The position numbers were made by a program, and so were the translations under genes. A stretch of 10,565 nucleotides of DNA. Origin: DATJFH01 sp035495815. Its GTDB lineage: Bacteria > Acidobacteriota > Terriglobia > Bryobacterales > Bryobacteraceae. The notes under the pieces are model-generated. The model made no database searches. It saw only the letters and a program-made list of their open reading frames with translations, and was not told the DNA's origin. Shown piece by piece: positions 1 through 6,451 of the stretch. The stretch's first letter is position 1, and each line of letters begins with the position of its first letter. The DNA lies in contig DATJFH010000130.1 of NCBI GenBank assembly GCA_035495815.1, positions 1 through 10,565 on the forward strand. Direction: 5' to 3'.

Positions 1-3000
1 CCGTCTGGCGGCAAAATGTGAACACCCGGCGCCGCTGGGATTCGGAAGGGATCCCCATTCCGGTCGAAGGGAAAGGCCTCTACCTCGTCGAAGCGGCGCA
101 TCAGGACCTGCGCGCCTACACCGTGGTGGTCGTCACCGATATCGCCATCCTCACCAAGACCGCGCCCGGGCGGGTCCTCTCGTTCGTCACCGACCGCGCC
201 ACCCGCGCGCCGGTCGCCGATTGCCCCCTGCTGGTCTGGACCGGCCGGAAGGAAGCCGCCCGCGTCCGCACGGACTCCTCCGGACTGGCCGACGTCCGGC
301 TCGCCGACGTGAGCCCGGATTCGACCATGGTCCTGGCGCGGCGCGGCGACGACTTCGCCATCGATTCGTTCGGCAACTGGAATCTGTCGAGCGAGCCGGA
401 CCGGTATCTGACCGGCCTGGTCTACACCGACCGCCCCGTCTACCGTCCGGGCCACACCGTGCACTGGAAGGCGATCGTGCGCAGCCAGTCCGGAGCGGGC
501 TACCATTTGCCTGCCGTCCGGCAGGTTTCGGTCGAGATTCTGGATCCGGAAGGAAAACCGGCGCAGCGCCGGGACGCGACACTCTCCGCGAACGGCACGG
601 TGCAGGGCGATATGCCGGTGCCCGCCGCCGCCGCGCTCGGCTACTACTCCATTCAGGTGCACGCCGGGGAGGCGGAGGTCAACGGCGGATTCCACCTCGA
701 GGAGTACAAGAAACCCGAATACGAAGTCCGCGTCACGCCCGAAACCCGGCGCGTCCTGCAGGGTTCCCCCGTCAAGGCGCTGATCTCCGCGCGCTACTTC
801 TTCGGAGAGCCGGTGGCGCGCGCCAAAGTCACCTACGCCGTCCACAAATTCCGCTATTGGTATCCGCTCTACGCGCAGGAAGACCAGGACGACGACAACA
901 ACACCGGCGACGACTACTACGGCCAGGGCGAGCAGGTCCTCGAAGAATCCGGACAACTGGACGCGGACGGCAAGCTGACGGTTTCCATCCCCACCGAGGT
1001 TTCCGCGCAGCGGTGGGATATGCGCTACCGCATCGAGGCGCGGGTCACCGACGCCGGCAATCGCGAGATCGCCGGCGCTGCCACCGTGCTGGCCACTCAC
1101 GGCAGCTTCCTGGTCAACGTGCAGCCCGACCGGTATGTGTACGAGCCCGGAAGTACGGCTGCCTTCACGGTCGAAGCGCGCGATTACGACGGCGCGCTGA
1201 TCCAGACCGAGGTCCATGGCGAATTGATCGAGCACGTCTGGCGCAAGCCCGACGGCCCTCCCATCCAGCAGACCGACGCCCGCACGGACGCTGGCGGCCG
1301 GGCCAGGATTTCGTTCACGGTCGGCAAGGGCGGCTCTTATGCCGTGCGCGTTTGGGCGAACACGCCGCAGGGCCGCCAGGTGGAATCGCGCTGCTATATC
1401 TGGGTGACCGGGTCGGCCGGAGGCTGGTACACGGGGGGCGGCGAGCGGCTCCAGATCGTTCCCGACAAGCGGACGTACCGCCCGGGCGACATCGCCAAGG
1501 TGTTGATCGTGACCGGCGTGCCGGACGCCCATGTGCTGGTCACCGCCGAAGGCCGCGATCTCTACACCAGGCAGGTGATCAAGGCCTCGCAGCCGACCCT
1601 GCGCGTGGAGGTCCCGGTGAAAGCAGAGTATGCGCCGAACTTCTTCCTGAATGCGGCGTTTCTGCTGAACGGCAAGCTGTACCAGGGGTCGAAGAGCATC
1701 TCCGTGCCGGCCGTGGAGCAGCAGTTGAAGGTCGAGGTCACCCCTTCCCGCGCCGAGTTCAAGCCCGGCGAGCCGGCGCTCTACACCATTACGGCTCGCG
1801 ACTGGGCGGACAAGCCCGTCTCGGCCGAATTCAGCATCGGCGTGGTGGACGAGGCCATCTATTCGGTGCGGCCCGAAACTACGCCCGACATCTTCAAGTT
1901 CTTCTTCGGACGCATGTACAACCGCGTCTCCACCAGTTCCTCGCTCAGTTATTATTTCCAGGGCGAATCCGGCAAGCGGCGGATGCAGCTCGCCAACTTC
2001 CGCAGCCGCCGCAACCTGGCGCAGTTGAAGCCCGAAGCCCTGGTCCAGCCGAAAGTGCGCAAGGCCTTCCCCGATACCGCGCTGTGGCTCGCCAGCCTCA
2101 CCACGGATGCGGCCGGCCGCGCCGTCGCCAAACTCGATTTCCCCGATTCGCTGACCACCTGGCGCGCCACCGTACGCGGCGTTACCCGCGACACCAAGGT
2201 CGGGGCGGCGGTGAACAAGGTGATCGTCCGCAAGAACCTGATGGTCCGCCTGGTCACGCCGCGGTTCTTCACCGCCGGCGACGAGGTCACCATTTCGGTG
2301 CTGGCGCACAACTATCTCAAGACGGAGAAGACGGCGCGCCTGTCGCTCGAGGCCAAAGGCCTGGAGATCATCGACGGCGCGGCCCGCGACCTGAAGATCC
2401 CGGTCAACGGCGACGTGAAGGCTGACTGGCGCGTCCGCGCCACCGTCTCCGGTGAAGCGATGCTGCTCGGCAAAGCGCTCACCAATGAGGAGTCGGACGC
2501 AATGGAGCTGTCGATGCCGGTGATTCCCTATGGCGTGAAGCTCTCGAACGCGCAGGCCGGCACGCTCTCCGGCGCGTCCGGCGGCCAGGACGTGACCGTG
2601 ACGTTCCCCGAGGCGAGCGTGCCTTCGTCGCGCAGCCTGCAGATCAACGTGACGCCGTCGGTGGCCGGCGCCATTTTCGGCGCGCTCGAATACCTGACCA
2701 CTTTCCCGTACGGCTGCACCGAGCAGACTATGTCCAGCTTCCTCCCCAACGTGATTGTTTCGCAGGCGCTCAAGGAGCTGCAGCTCAAGAGCAAGGTGGA
2801 TCCGGCCGTGCTCGGGAAGAAGGTAAAAGCCGGGCTCGACCGGCTCTACGATTTCCAGCACGAGGACGGCGGCTGGGGCTGGTGGCAAACCGACGAGAGC
2901 CATCCCTTCATGACCGCCTACGTCGCCGCCGGACTGACGCAGGCGAGGACGGCCGGCTACGAGGTCCGGCCCGAGGCTCTGCAGAAGGCCGCCGAATGGC

Positions 3001-4154
3001 TTCGCAAGCGCCTGGAATCCGGCAGGGACATCGCGCCCGATTCGCGCGCCTACGGCGTCTATTCGCTCGTCCAGAGCGGCTACAGGCAGAAGCCGGTTCT
3101 GGACGCCGCCTGGGAGCTGCGCCCGAAGATGAGCGCTTACGGAATCGCGCTGATGGGCCTGGCGCTCGACGAGGCGTCCGACCCGCGCGCCGCCGAGGCC
3201 GCCGCCATGCTCGAATCCCGGGCGGTTTCCGACGATCGCGAAGCCAGCTGGCCGGTCCAGCAGGACGCCATGCTCGATTTCAGCGGCGACGCCACGCCCG
3301 AAGCCACCGCCTATTCGCTCAAGCTGCTCACCCGCCTGCGGCCCTCCAGCCCGCTGCTGCCGAAGGCCGCCCTGTGGCTGGTGAATCATCGCGACCAGGG
3401 CTATTACTGGAACTCCACCAAGCAGACCGCCATGGTGATTTTCGGGTTGACGCCGTATCTGAAGGCGAGCGGCGAGCTGCGCCCGGACTTCGGCGTGACC
3501 GTTACGGTGAACGGCAGGCAGGTCTCCAGCGCCAAGTTTACGGCCGCGGACGGAGTCTCGCCCGTCTCCCATGTCATCCGGCTGCCGGCGGGCGAGCTGG
3601 CGGGCGGCGCGAACAGGATCCGCATCGCCAGGAACGGCGAGGGCCGCCTCTACTGGTCGGCGCGCGGGGAATATTATTCGGCCGGCGACAACCTGGCGCC
3701 TACCGGCTCGGTCTCGCTCAACCTCTCGCGCGAGTACTTCAAGATGGTCCCGTCGAAAGAGGGGGCGGAGATCGTCTACCAGCTCGAGCCCCTGCAGGGT
3801 CCCGTGCAGGTGGGTGACCTGGTGGCCGCCAAGCTGACCTTGACGGGCGGGGCCTGGCGCTACCTTCTGGTGGAGGATCCGATCCCCGCCGGTGCGGAGT
3901 TCATCGAGAAGGACGAGCTTTACAAGATCCGCAACCAGCCGCCCTGGTGGCAGCGGTACTTCTCCCGCCGCGAATATCATGACGATCACGCCGCTATTTT
4001 CCAGGAGTATTTCGACGGGAAGCAGCGGCAGCATTTCTACGTCATGAAGATCGTCAACCCGGGCAGGTTCAGGATCAGCCCGGCAAGGGTGCAGCCGATG
4101 TATCAGCCGCAGTATCTTTCGACGACGGACAGCAGGCTCCTGGAGGTCCAGTGA
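1..4154 (+). CDS. Alpha-2-macroglobulin family protein, 5'-truncated by window edge
   Basis: The frame is open to base 3, upstream of the first possible GTG at 18, so the true start lies outside; 1383 residues are visible. Numbering from base 3, an MG2-type segment with the motif YTDRPVYRPG lies near residues 140-150, and further macroglobulin beta-domains follow. An Asp-rich loop sits at 294-310. The central A2M domain (WLASLTTDAAGRA, about 690-730) precedes the thioester motif PYGCTEQ, with Cys905 and Gln908 forming the internal thioester. The helical toroid begins around GGWGWW (about 955-962), and a C-terminal beta region runs to the end. Family members are large periplasmic or lipid-anchored proteins thought to trap proteases covalently, by analogy with eukaryotic complement-like proteins. 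The signal peptide or lipobox is not visible because the N-terminus is missing. No PBP1C gene, the common proteobacterial partner, follows; the downstream partner is a membrane protein overlapping by 4 bases. The family call is secure; the protease-trap role is inferred from the intact thioester. Confidence 0.96.
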   Translation, partial: VWRQNVNTRRRWDSEGIPIPVEGKGLYLVEAAHQDLRAYTVVVVTDIAILTKTAPGRVLSFVTDRATRAPVADCPLLVWTGRKEAARVRTDSSGLADVRLADVSPDSTMVLARRGDDFAIDSFGNWNLSSEPDRYLTGLVYTDRPVYRPGHTVHWKAIVRSQSGAGYHLPAVRQVSVEILDPEGKPAQRRDATLSANGTVQGDMPVPAAAALGYYSIQVHAGEAEVNGGFHLEEYKKPEYEVRVTPETRRVLQGSPVKALISARYFFGEPVARAKVTYAVHKFRYWYPLYAQEDQDDDNNTGDDYYGQGEQVLEESGQLDADGKLTVSIPTEVSAQRWDMRYRIEARVTDAGNREIAGAATVLATHGSFLVNVQPDRYVYEPGSTAAFTVEARDYDGALIQTEVHGELIEHVWRKPDGPPIQQTDARTDAGGRARISFTVGKGGSYAVRVWANTPQGRQVESRCYIWVTGSAGGWYTGGGERLQIVPDKRTYRPGDIAKVLIVTGVPDAHVLVTAEGRDLYTRQVIKASQPTLRVEVPVKAEYAPNFFLNAAFLLNGKLYQGSKSISVPAVEQQLKVEVTPSRAEFKPGEPALYTITARDWADKPVSAEFSIGVVDEAIYSVRPETTPDIFKFFFGRMYNRVSTSSSLSYYFQGESGKRRMQLANFRSRRNLAQLKPEALVQPKVRKAFPDTALWLASLTTDAAGRAVAKLDFPDSLTTWRATVRGVTRDTKVGAAVNKVIVRKNLMVRLVTPRFFTAGDEVTISVLAHNYLKTEKTARLSLEAKGLEIIDGAARDLKIPVNGDVKADWRVRATVSGEAMLLGKALTNEESDAMELSMPVIPYGVKLSNAQAGTLSGASGGQDVTVTFPEASVPSSRSLQINVTPSVAGAIFGALEYLTTFPYGCTEQTMSSFLPNVIVSQALKELQLKSKVDPAVLGKKVKAGLDRLYDFQHEDGGWGWWQTDESHPFMTAYVAAGLTQARTAGYEVRPEALQKAAEWLRKRLESGRDIAPDSRAYGVYSLVQSGYRQKPVLDAAWELRPKMSAYGIALMGLALDEASDPRAAEAAAMLESRAVSDDREASWPVQQDAMLDFSGDATPEATAYSLKLLTRLRPSSPLLPKAALWLVNHRDQGYYWNSTKQTAMVIFGLTPYLKASGELRPDFGVTVTVNGRQVSSAKFTAADGVSPVSHVIRLPAGELAGGANRIRIARNGEGRLYWSARGEYYSAGDNLAPTGSVSLNLSREYFKMVPSKEGAEIVYQLEPLQGPVQVGDLVAAKLTLTGGAWRYLLVEDPIPAGAEFIEKDELYKIRNQPPWWQRYFSRREYHDDHAAIFQEYFDGKQRQHFYVMKIVNPGRFRISPARVQPMYQPQYLSTTDSRLLEVQ

Positions 4155-4837
4155 GTCCGGAGTCGCGGGCGTTGTCGGTGTTCTGGAATCACAAGCGGTT
4201 CTGGACGCTGCAGATTGTGGGCATCGCGATGTGGCTGGCGCTGGCCATCGCCTGGTTCTGGCTGCCCGATTCGCGGGCCTGGGGCGTGGCGCTGTCCCTG
4301 CTGCATGGAATCGTGGTGATCGCCGGCGGGCTGTGGCTGATCGGGACTGCGCTGCTGTTCTATCGCCGCGCGCACGGGGGTGAAGAGGCGCAGCTGGGCG
4401 CCCTCGGCCGGGAGAGCCTGCGGCGCATCCCGGGCCTCTTCGTGTGGTCGGCGGCGCTGGCCGGGGCGGTCTGGGTTTCGCTGCGGCCGAAGGCGCCGGG
4501 TTGGATCTGGATGCTGCCGCTGATCCTGCTTCTGCCGCTGGCCGGGCAAGTGTCCGCCGAGGGCGCGCGCGGCTTCTTCCGGATGCCCTGGCGGCTGCGC
4601 TATTTTCCGCTCGCGAGCGTGCTGATCGCGGCCGGCGCGTGCCTGCCCTTGAAGCTGATCGCATGGCATCCGCGGCCCGCCGGACTCACCCTCCAGACGG
4701 TCAGTTTGACGGCGCGTTTCGCGTTGGCCTATCTCCTGGCGGTCAGCGCCTGGCTGGCGCTGGCTTCCCTGCTCGGGCGCCTCGGCCAGGACAGACCGCC
4801 CGGGGCGGACCGGCCGCTTAGCGCCGGCCGAGAATGA
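4151..4837 (+). CDS. Six-helix membrane protein of unknown function
   Basis: A 228-residue protein starts at the GTG whose GTGA overlaps the stop of the alpha-2-macroglobulin gene, so it is probably translated by coupled re-initiation. No independent Shine-Dalgarno is needed or obvious. Hydrophobic segments lie at about residues 18-38, 44-70, 94-111, 117-134, 152-171 and 188-210. They are separated by short Arg-rich loops, and one longer polar loop at 72-93 contains acidic and basic residues. The C-terminal tail (about 211-228) is polar and rich in Pro, Arg and Gly. I recognise no catalytic motif and no named family. The tight coupling suggests it works with the alpha-2-macroglobulin, for example as a membrane partner, but that is inference from position only. 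Its last 20 bases overlap the 3' end of the opposing gene. Confidence 0.82.
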   Translation: MSPESRALSVFWNHKRFWTLQIVGIAMWLALAIAWFWLPDSRAWGVALSLLHGIVVIAGGLWLIGTALLFYRRAHGGEEAQLGALGRESLRRIPGLFVWSAALAGAVWVSLRPKAPGWIWMLPLILLLPLAGQVSAEGARGFFRMPWRLRYFPLASVLIAAGACLPLKLIAWHPRPAGLTLQTVSLTARFALAYLLAVSAWLALASLLGRLGQDRPPGADRPLSAGRE

Positions 4838-5330
4838 GGCGGCCGGAGACAAAGAAGCCCAGGGCCAGCTTCACCAGCTCCACTCCGGAATAGGCGCCGT
4901 GCAGCTTCCAGAAGTGGTCCCGTTCCGGCGAGGGCGCGGCCTGGGGCACGAAGTCGATCAGGCGGCCGAGCCGCACGATCTCCGGCGTCAGGTAGAAGCT
5001 CTCCGCCAGCAGCAGGGCGGTCATGATTCCCGCGAAGATCAGCGCCAGCCGGCCGCCGCCGGTGAGCGCCGCAAGCGTGGCCAGGGCGAGCGCCAGCTGA
5101 ATCTTCTCCCAGGTCTCGAAGTAGAAGCGATTCTGCTCGGAAACCTGGTAGCGCAGAAATGTTCTGGCCTCGCCGGGCCCCAGCTTCGCCACCTGGAGGG
5201 AGGCGCTGGCGGGCGCGGCCAGCAGACGGTCCACCGAGCGGAAATTCTGCGTCGCTACCAGAATCATGAAGAGGCTTCCGGCAATCCACGCGCCGAGCAG
5301 CCAGCAGGCCAGGAATCGAGTATTCATCAC
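4818..5330 (-). CDS. Small four-helix membrane protein, DUF4149-like
   Basis: A 170-residue protein. Two adjacent start codons occur, GTG at 5330 and ATG at 5327; the ATG is equally plausible and would remove one residue. No clear Shine-Dalgarno precedes either. Hydrophobic segments lie at about residues 7-27, 77-92, 94-113 and 146-164. A soluble segment between helices 1 and 2 contains the stretch VATQNFRSVDRLL, and YFETWEKIQLAL leads into helix 2. Later come SFYLTPEIVRLGR and LHGAYSGVELVKL, where charged residues fall within or next to the membrane helices. The layout and the His/Tyr/Glu/Lys pattern in the last helix recall DUF4149/TMEM205-like proteins, but I cannot confirm this without a profile search. 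It is transcribed divergently from the lmo0937-type gene and converges on the membrane-protein gene to its left. Confidence 0.8.
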   Translation of the reverse strand: MMNTRFLACWLLGAWIAGSLFMILVATQNFRSVDRLLAAPASASLQVAKLGPGEARTFLRYQVSEQNRFYFETWEKIQLALALATLAALTGGGRLALIFAGIMTALLLAESFYLTPEIVRLGRLIDFVPQAAPSPERDHFWKLHGAYSGVELVKLALGFFVSGRLILGRR

Positions 5331-5351
5331 CCAAGGAGATTTTACCGCACG

Positions 5352-5372
5352 GTTCCGGTAAACCGGCGGAAC
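5352..5372. repeat. Inverted repeat GTTCCG-9 nt-CGGAAC
   Basis: The arms GTTCCG (5352-5357) and CGGAAC (5367-5372) are exactly complementary. A nested alternative palindrome, CCGGT-AA-ACCGG (5355-5366), uses part of the same bases. It lies in the divergent spacer about 22 bases from the start of the leftward gene, where an operator or an RNA hairpin in a 5' leader could sit. No T-tract follows on either strand, so a terminator is unlikely. Function unknown. Confidence 0.45.
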
Positions 5373-5380
5373 GGGCTTTA

Positions 5381-5392
5381 TTCACCTGTGAA
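5381..5392. repeat. Short palindrome TTCACCTGTGAA
   Basis: Two 5-base arms, TTCAC and GTGAA, are separated by CT. The size and symmetry suit a dimeric regulator half-site pair, but with only 10 defined bases chance occurrence is quite possible. It lies between the two divergent genes, 75 bases before the start of the rightward one. Confidence 0.3.
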
Positions 5393-5433
5393 TGCGGGCA
5401 TGGCGTCCCAATTGCACTTGCCTCGTCACGGTG

Positions 5434-5447
5434 GTCTCAAAAGAGAC
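5434..5447. repeat. Hairpin GTCTC-AAAA-GAGAC ahead of small ORF
   Basis: A perfect 5-base stem closes a four-A loop and ends 5 bases before the AAAGGA ribosome-binding site of the 49-residue gene. In the mRNA it would form just upstream of the ribosome site, where it could affect initiation or stability. Its role is inferred only from position. Confidence 0.4.
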
Positions 5448-5466
5448 TATCGAAAGGAAAAAATCG

Positions 5467-5616
5467 ATGCTCTGGACCATTTTCGTCATACTGCTCGTCC
5501 TTTGGCTTCTGGGGATGGTCAGTTCCTATACCTTGGGCGGGTTTATCCATATTCTTCTTCTCGTGGCGATTGTCGTTCTTCTGATCAACGTGATCAGCGG
5601 CCGGCGCGCAGTATAA
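5467..5616 (+). CDS. lmo0937-family small membrane protein
   Basis: A 49-residue protein beginning MLWTIFVILLVLWLLG. Two hydrophobic helices (about residues 3-20 and 26-43) are joined by the short turn SSYTLGGFIH, and the tail is basic (GRRAV). The sequence matches my memory of the lmo0937 family of tiny membrane proteins, widespread in soil bacteria and of unknown function. The ATG at 5467 is chosen over an in-frame start at 5392 for two reasons: AAAGGA sits 8 bases upstream, and family members begin exactly at MLW. The extra 25 residues from 5392 look like translated spacer. A hairpin (5434-5447) lies just upstream of the ribosome site. The next gene on the same strand starts 13 bases after this stop, so the two may share a transcript. 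Confidence 0.88.
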   Translation: MLWTIFVILLVLWLLGMVSSYTLGGFIHILLLVAIVVLLINVISGRRAV

Positions 5617-5617
5617 A

Positions 5618-5623
5618 TACAAT
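5618..5623 (+). promoter_or_regulatory. Candidate -10 box TACAAT for a leaderless transcript
   Basis: TACAAT differs from TATAAT at one position and lies in a locally AT-rich island between two genes. Six bases separate it from the A of the ATG at 5630, so transcription could begin on the start codon itself. No Shine-Dalgarno precedes that ATG, which supports a leaderless reading. No -35 consensus is present 17 bases upstream, so the call is weak. Confidence 0.3.
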
Positions 5624-5629
5624 GAGTGA

Positions 5630-6367
5630 ATGCGATGGCGTAAGCCGCTTTTACTGCTGAGCATTCTGGCGTGCGACAGCGCGGCCCAGGTGATCGATTT
5701 CCCCTGCGTGCCGCGCTTCCGCGCAGACAAGAGCTACATCCAGACATCGGAAGGCAGCGGCGGACAGATCCTGATGCTCGACACGACCGAGATCGCCAGC
5801 CCGGCGATCACACGGGTCTATGCGAGCGGCGCCGATCAGACCATCCTGCGGGCGGCGGGAACCCTGGGCGCCGGCTTTCAGGAATTCACGGCCCCGGTGG
5901 ATTCGGGGGCGCGGCTGGCGCAGTTCAAGATCTTCGCCGAATGCGTGAAATCGATCGTGGTGACGGCGCCGTCGGGGGAAGCGGTGGAGGGAACCCGGCT
6001 GACCATGGGCCGCATCGTCACCGTGGAGAAGCCGGAGACCGGCGTCTGGCGGGTGAAGCTCGCCGGGACCGGCTACTTCTCCGCGGTGGCCGAAGTGAAA
6101 GGCGGCGTCAGCCTGGCTCCGCTTCAGTTGGAGGGCGGGATCTTTACCGCCTTTCTTTCGGGAGCGGAGACAGCCGAGTTCCGGCTGCTGTCCCGCAGCG
6201 GCGCGTTGCTGGGAACGATTCCGGTGGAGCGGAACGAGACGCGGTATACCGGCGCGCTCACGGCTCCGGCCGAGGCTTATCACATCGCCGTGGAAGGGAC
6301 GGACAAAGCCGGCGCGGCGTTCCGGCGCCTGCATGCTCCGCTGCTGGCGGGCGGGCCGGCAAAATAA
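5630..6367 (+). CDS. Exported hemicentin-like beta-sandwich protein
   Basis: A 245-residue protein. The N-terminus MRWRKPLLLLSILACDSAAQ is a signal peptide; cleavage may fall after SAAQ, or Cys15 in SILAC could be a weak lipobox. The mature part has SGGQILMLD at about residues 43-51, FTAPVDSG at 86-93, VTAPSGEA at 111-118 and KPETGVWRVKLAGTGYFS at 134-151. This order (GGQ, F-x-VDS, x-PSG, PxxGxW) resembles the beta-sandwich region that follows the von Willebrand A domain in hemicentin and VWA7 proteins. Here no vWA domain precedes it. I infer an extracellular or periplasmic binding role, with no enzymatic residues evident. ATG 5630 lacks a Shine-Dalgarno. A 12-codon frame from ATG 5622 to 5660 overlaps it out of frame. 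Its stop codon lies inside the T-tract of the opposing terminator. Confidence 0.8.
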   Translation: MRWRKPLLLLSILACDSAAQVIDFPCVPRFRADKSYIQTSEGSGGQILMLDTTEIASPAITRVYASGADQTILRAAGTLGAGFQEFTAPVDSGARLAQFKIFAECVKSIVVTAPSGEAVEGTRLTMGRIVTVEKPETGVWRVKLAGTGYFSAVAEVKGGVSLAPLQLEGGIFTAFLSGAETAEFRLLSRSGALLGTIPVERNETRYTGALTAPAEAYHIAVEGTDKAGAAFRRLHAPLLAGGPAK

Positions 6368-6420
6368 GAACTCCCCGCGCGCCCGGCCCAGAGGAAGCCG
6401 GATCAAACGCGCGCGGGGAG
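6361..6420 (-). terminator. Intrinsic terminator of the leftward sugar operon
   Basis: The arms CTCCCCGCGCGC (6371-6382) and GCGCGCGGGGAG (6409-6420) form a perfect 12-base stem. Inside it, CCGGC (6383-6387) and GCCGG (6397-6401) give a second 5-base stem. Read on the - strand, the structure is followed at once by TTCTTATTTT (complement of 6361-6370), the expected U-rich tract. On the + strand no T-run follows, so it ends mainly leftward transcription coming from the DUF309 gene. Confidence 0.85.
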
Positions 6421-6440
6421 AAACTCCCAAGGAGGAGTTT
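6421..6440. repeat. Second small hairpin AAACTCC-6 nt-GGAGTTT
   Basis: Perfect 7-base arms (6421-6427 and 6434-6440) enclose CAAGGA. It abuts the large terminator stem and lies between the two convergent stop codons. It could help end transcription in either direction, but no separate T-tract is present. The right half overlaps a Shine-Dalgarno-like AAGGAGG at 6429-6435. Confidence 0.5.
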
Positions 6441-6451
6441 ACCGTGTTGTC

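Larger units (their letters stand above)
5331..5466. promoter_or_regulatory. Divergent intergenic region
   Basis: This 136-base spacer separates two genes transcribed away from each other, so it must hold at least their promoters unless one is leaderless from a remote site. It contains three short inverted repeats, listed separately. I could not find a convincing sigma-70 pair: TTGCAC at 5412-5417 has no good -10 box at the right distance. A Shine-Dalgarno-like AAAGGA lies at 5453-5458, ahead of the ATG at 5467. Confidence 0.5.

Noticed and set aside
221..2425. A 734-codon open frame on the + strand and similar long frames inside the alpha-2-macroglobulin gene (for example 2882-3817)
   Set aside because: Their translations are Arg/Pro/Gly-rich with no motif, as expected from out-of-frame reading of GC-rich DNA; the overlapping frame is an unmistakable family protein.
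4103..4852. A 249-codon - strand frame opposite the six-helix membrane protein
   Set aside because: It is rich in Arg, Gln and Pro without hydrophobic core or motif, and lies antisense to a coupled, hydrophobic real gene.
5412..5417. TTGCAC as a -35 promoter box for the small membrane-protein gene
   Set aside because: No acceptable -10 sequence lies 16-18 bases downstream.
5392..5466. 25-codon N-terminal extension of the lmo0937-type protein
   Set aside because: It covers the hairpin and ribosome site of the real start, and family members begin at MLW.
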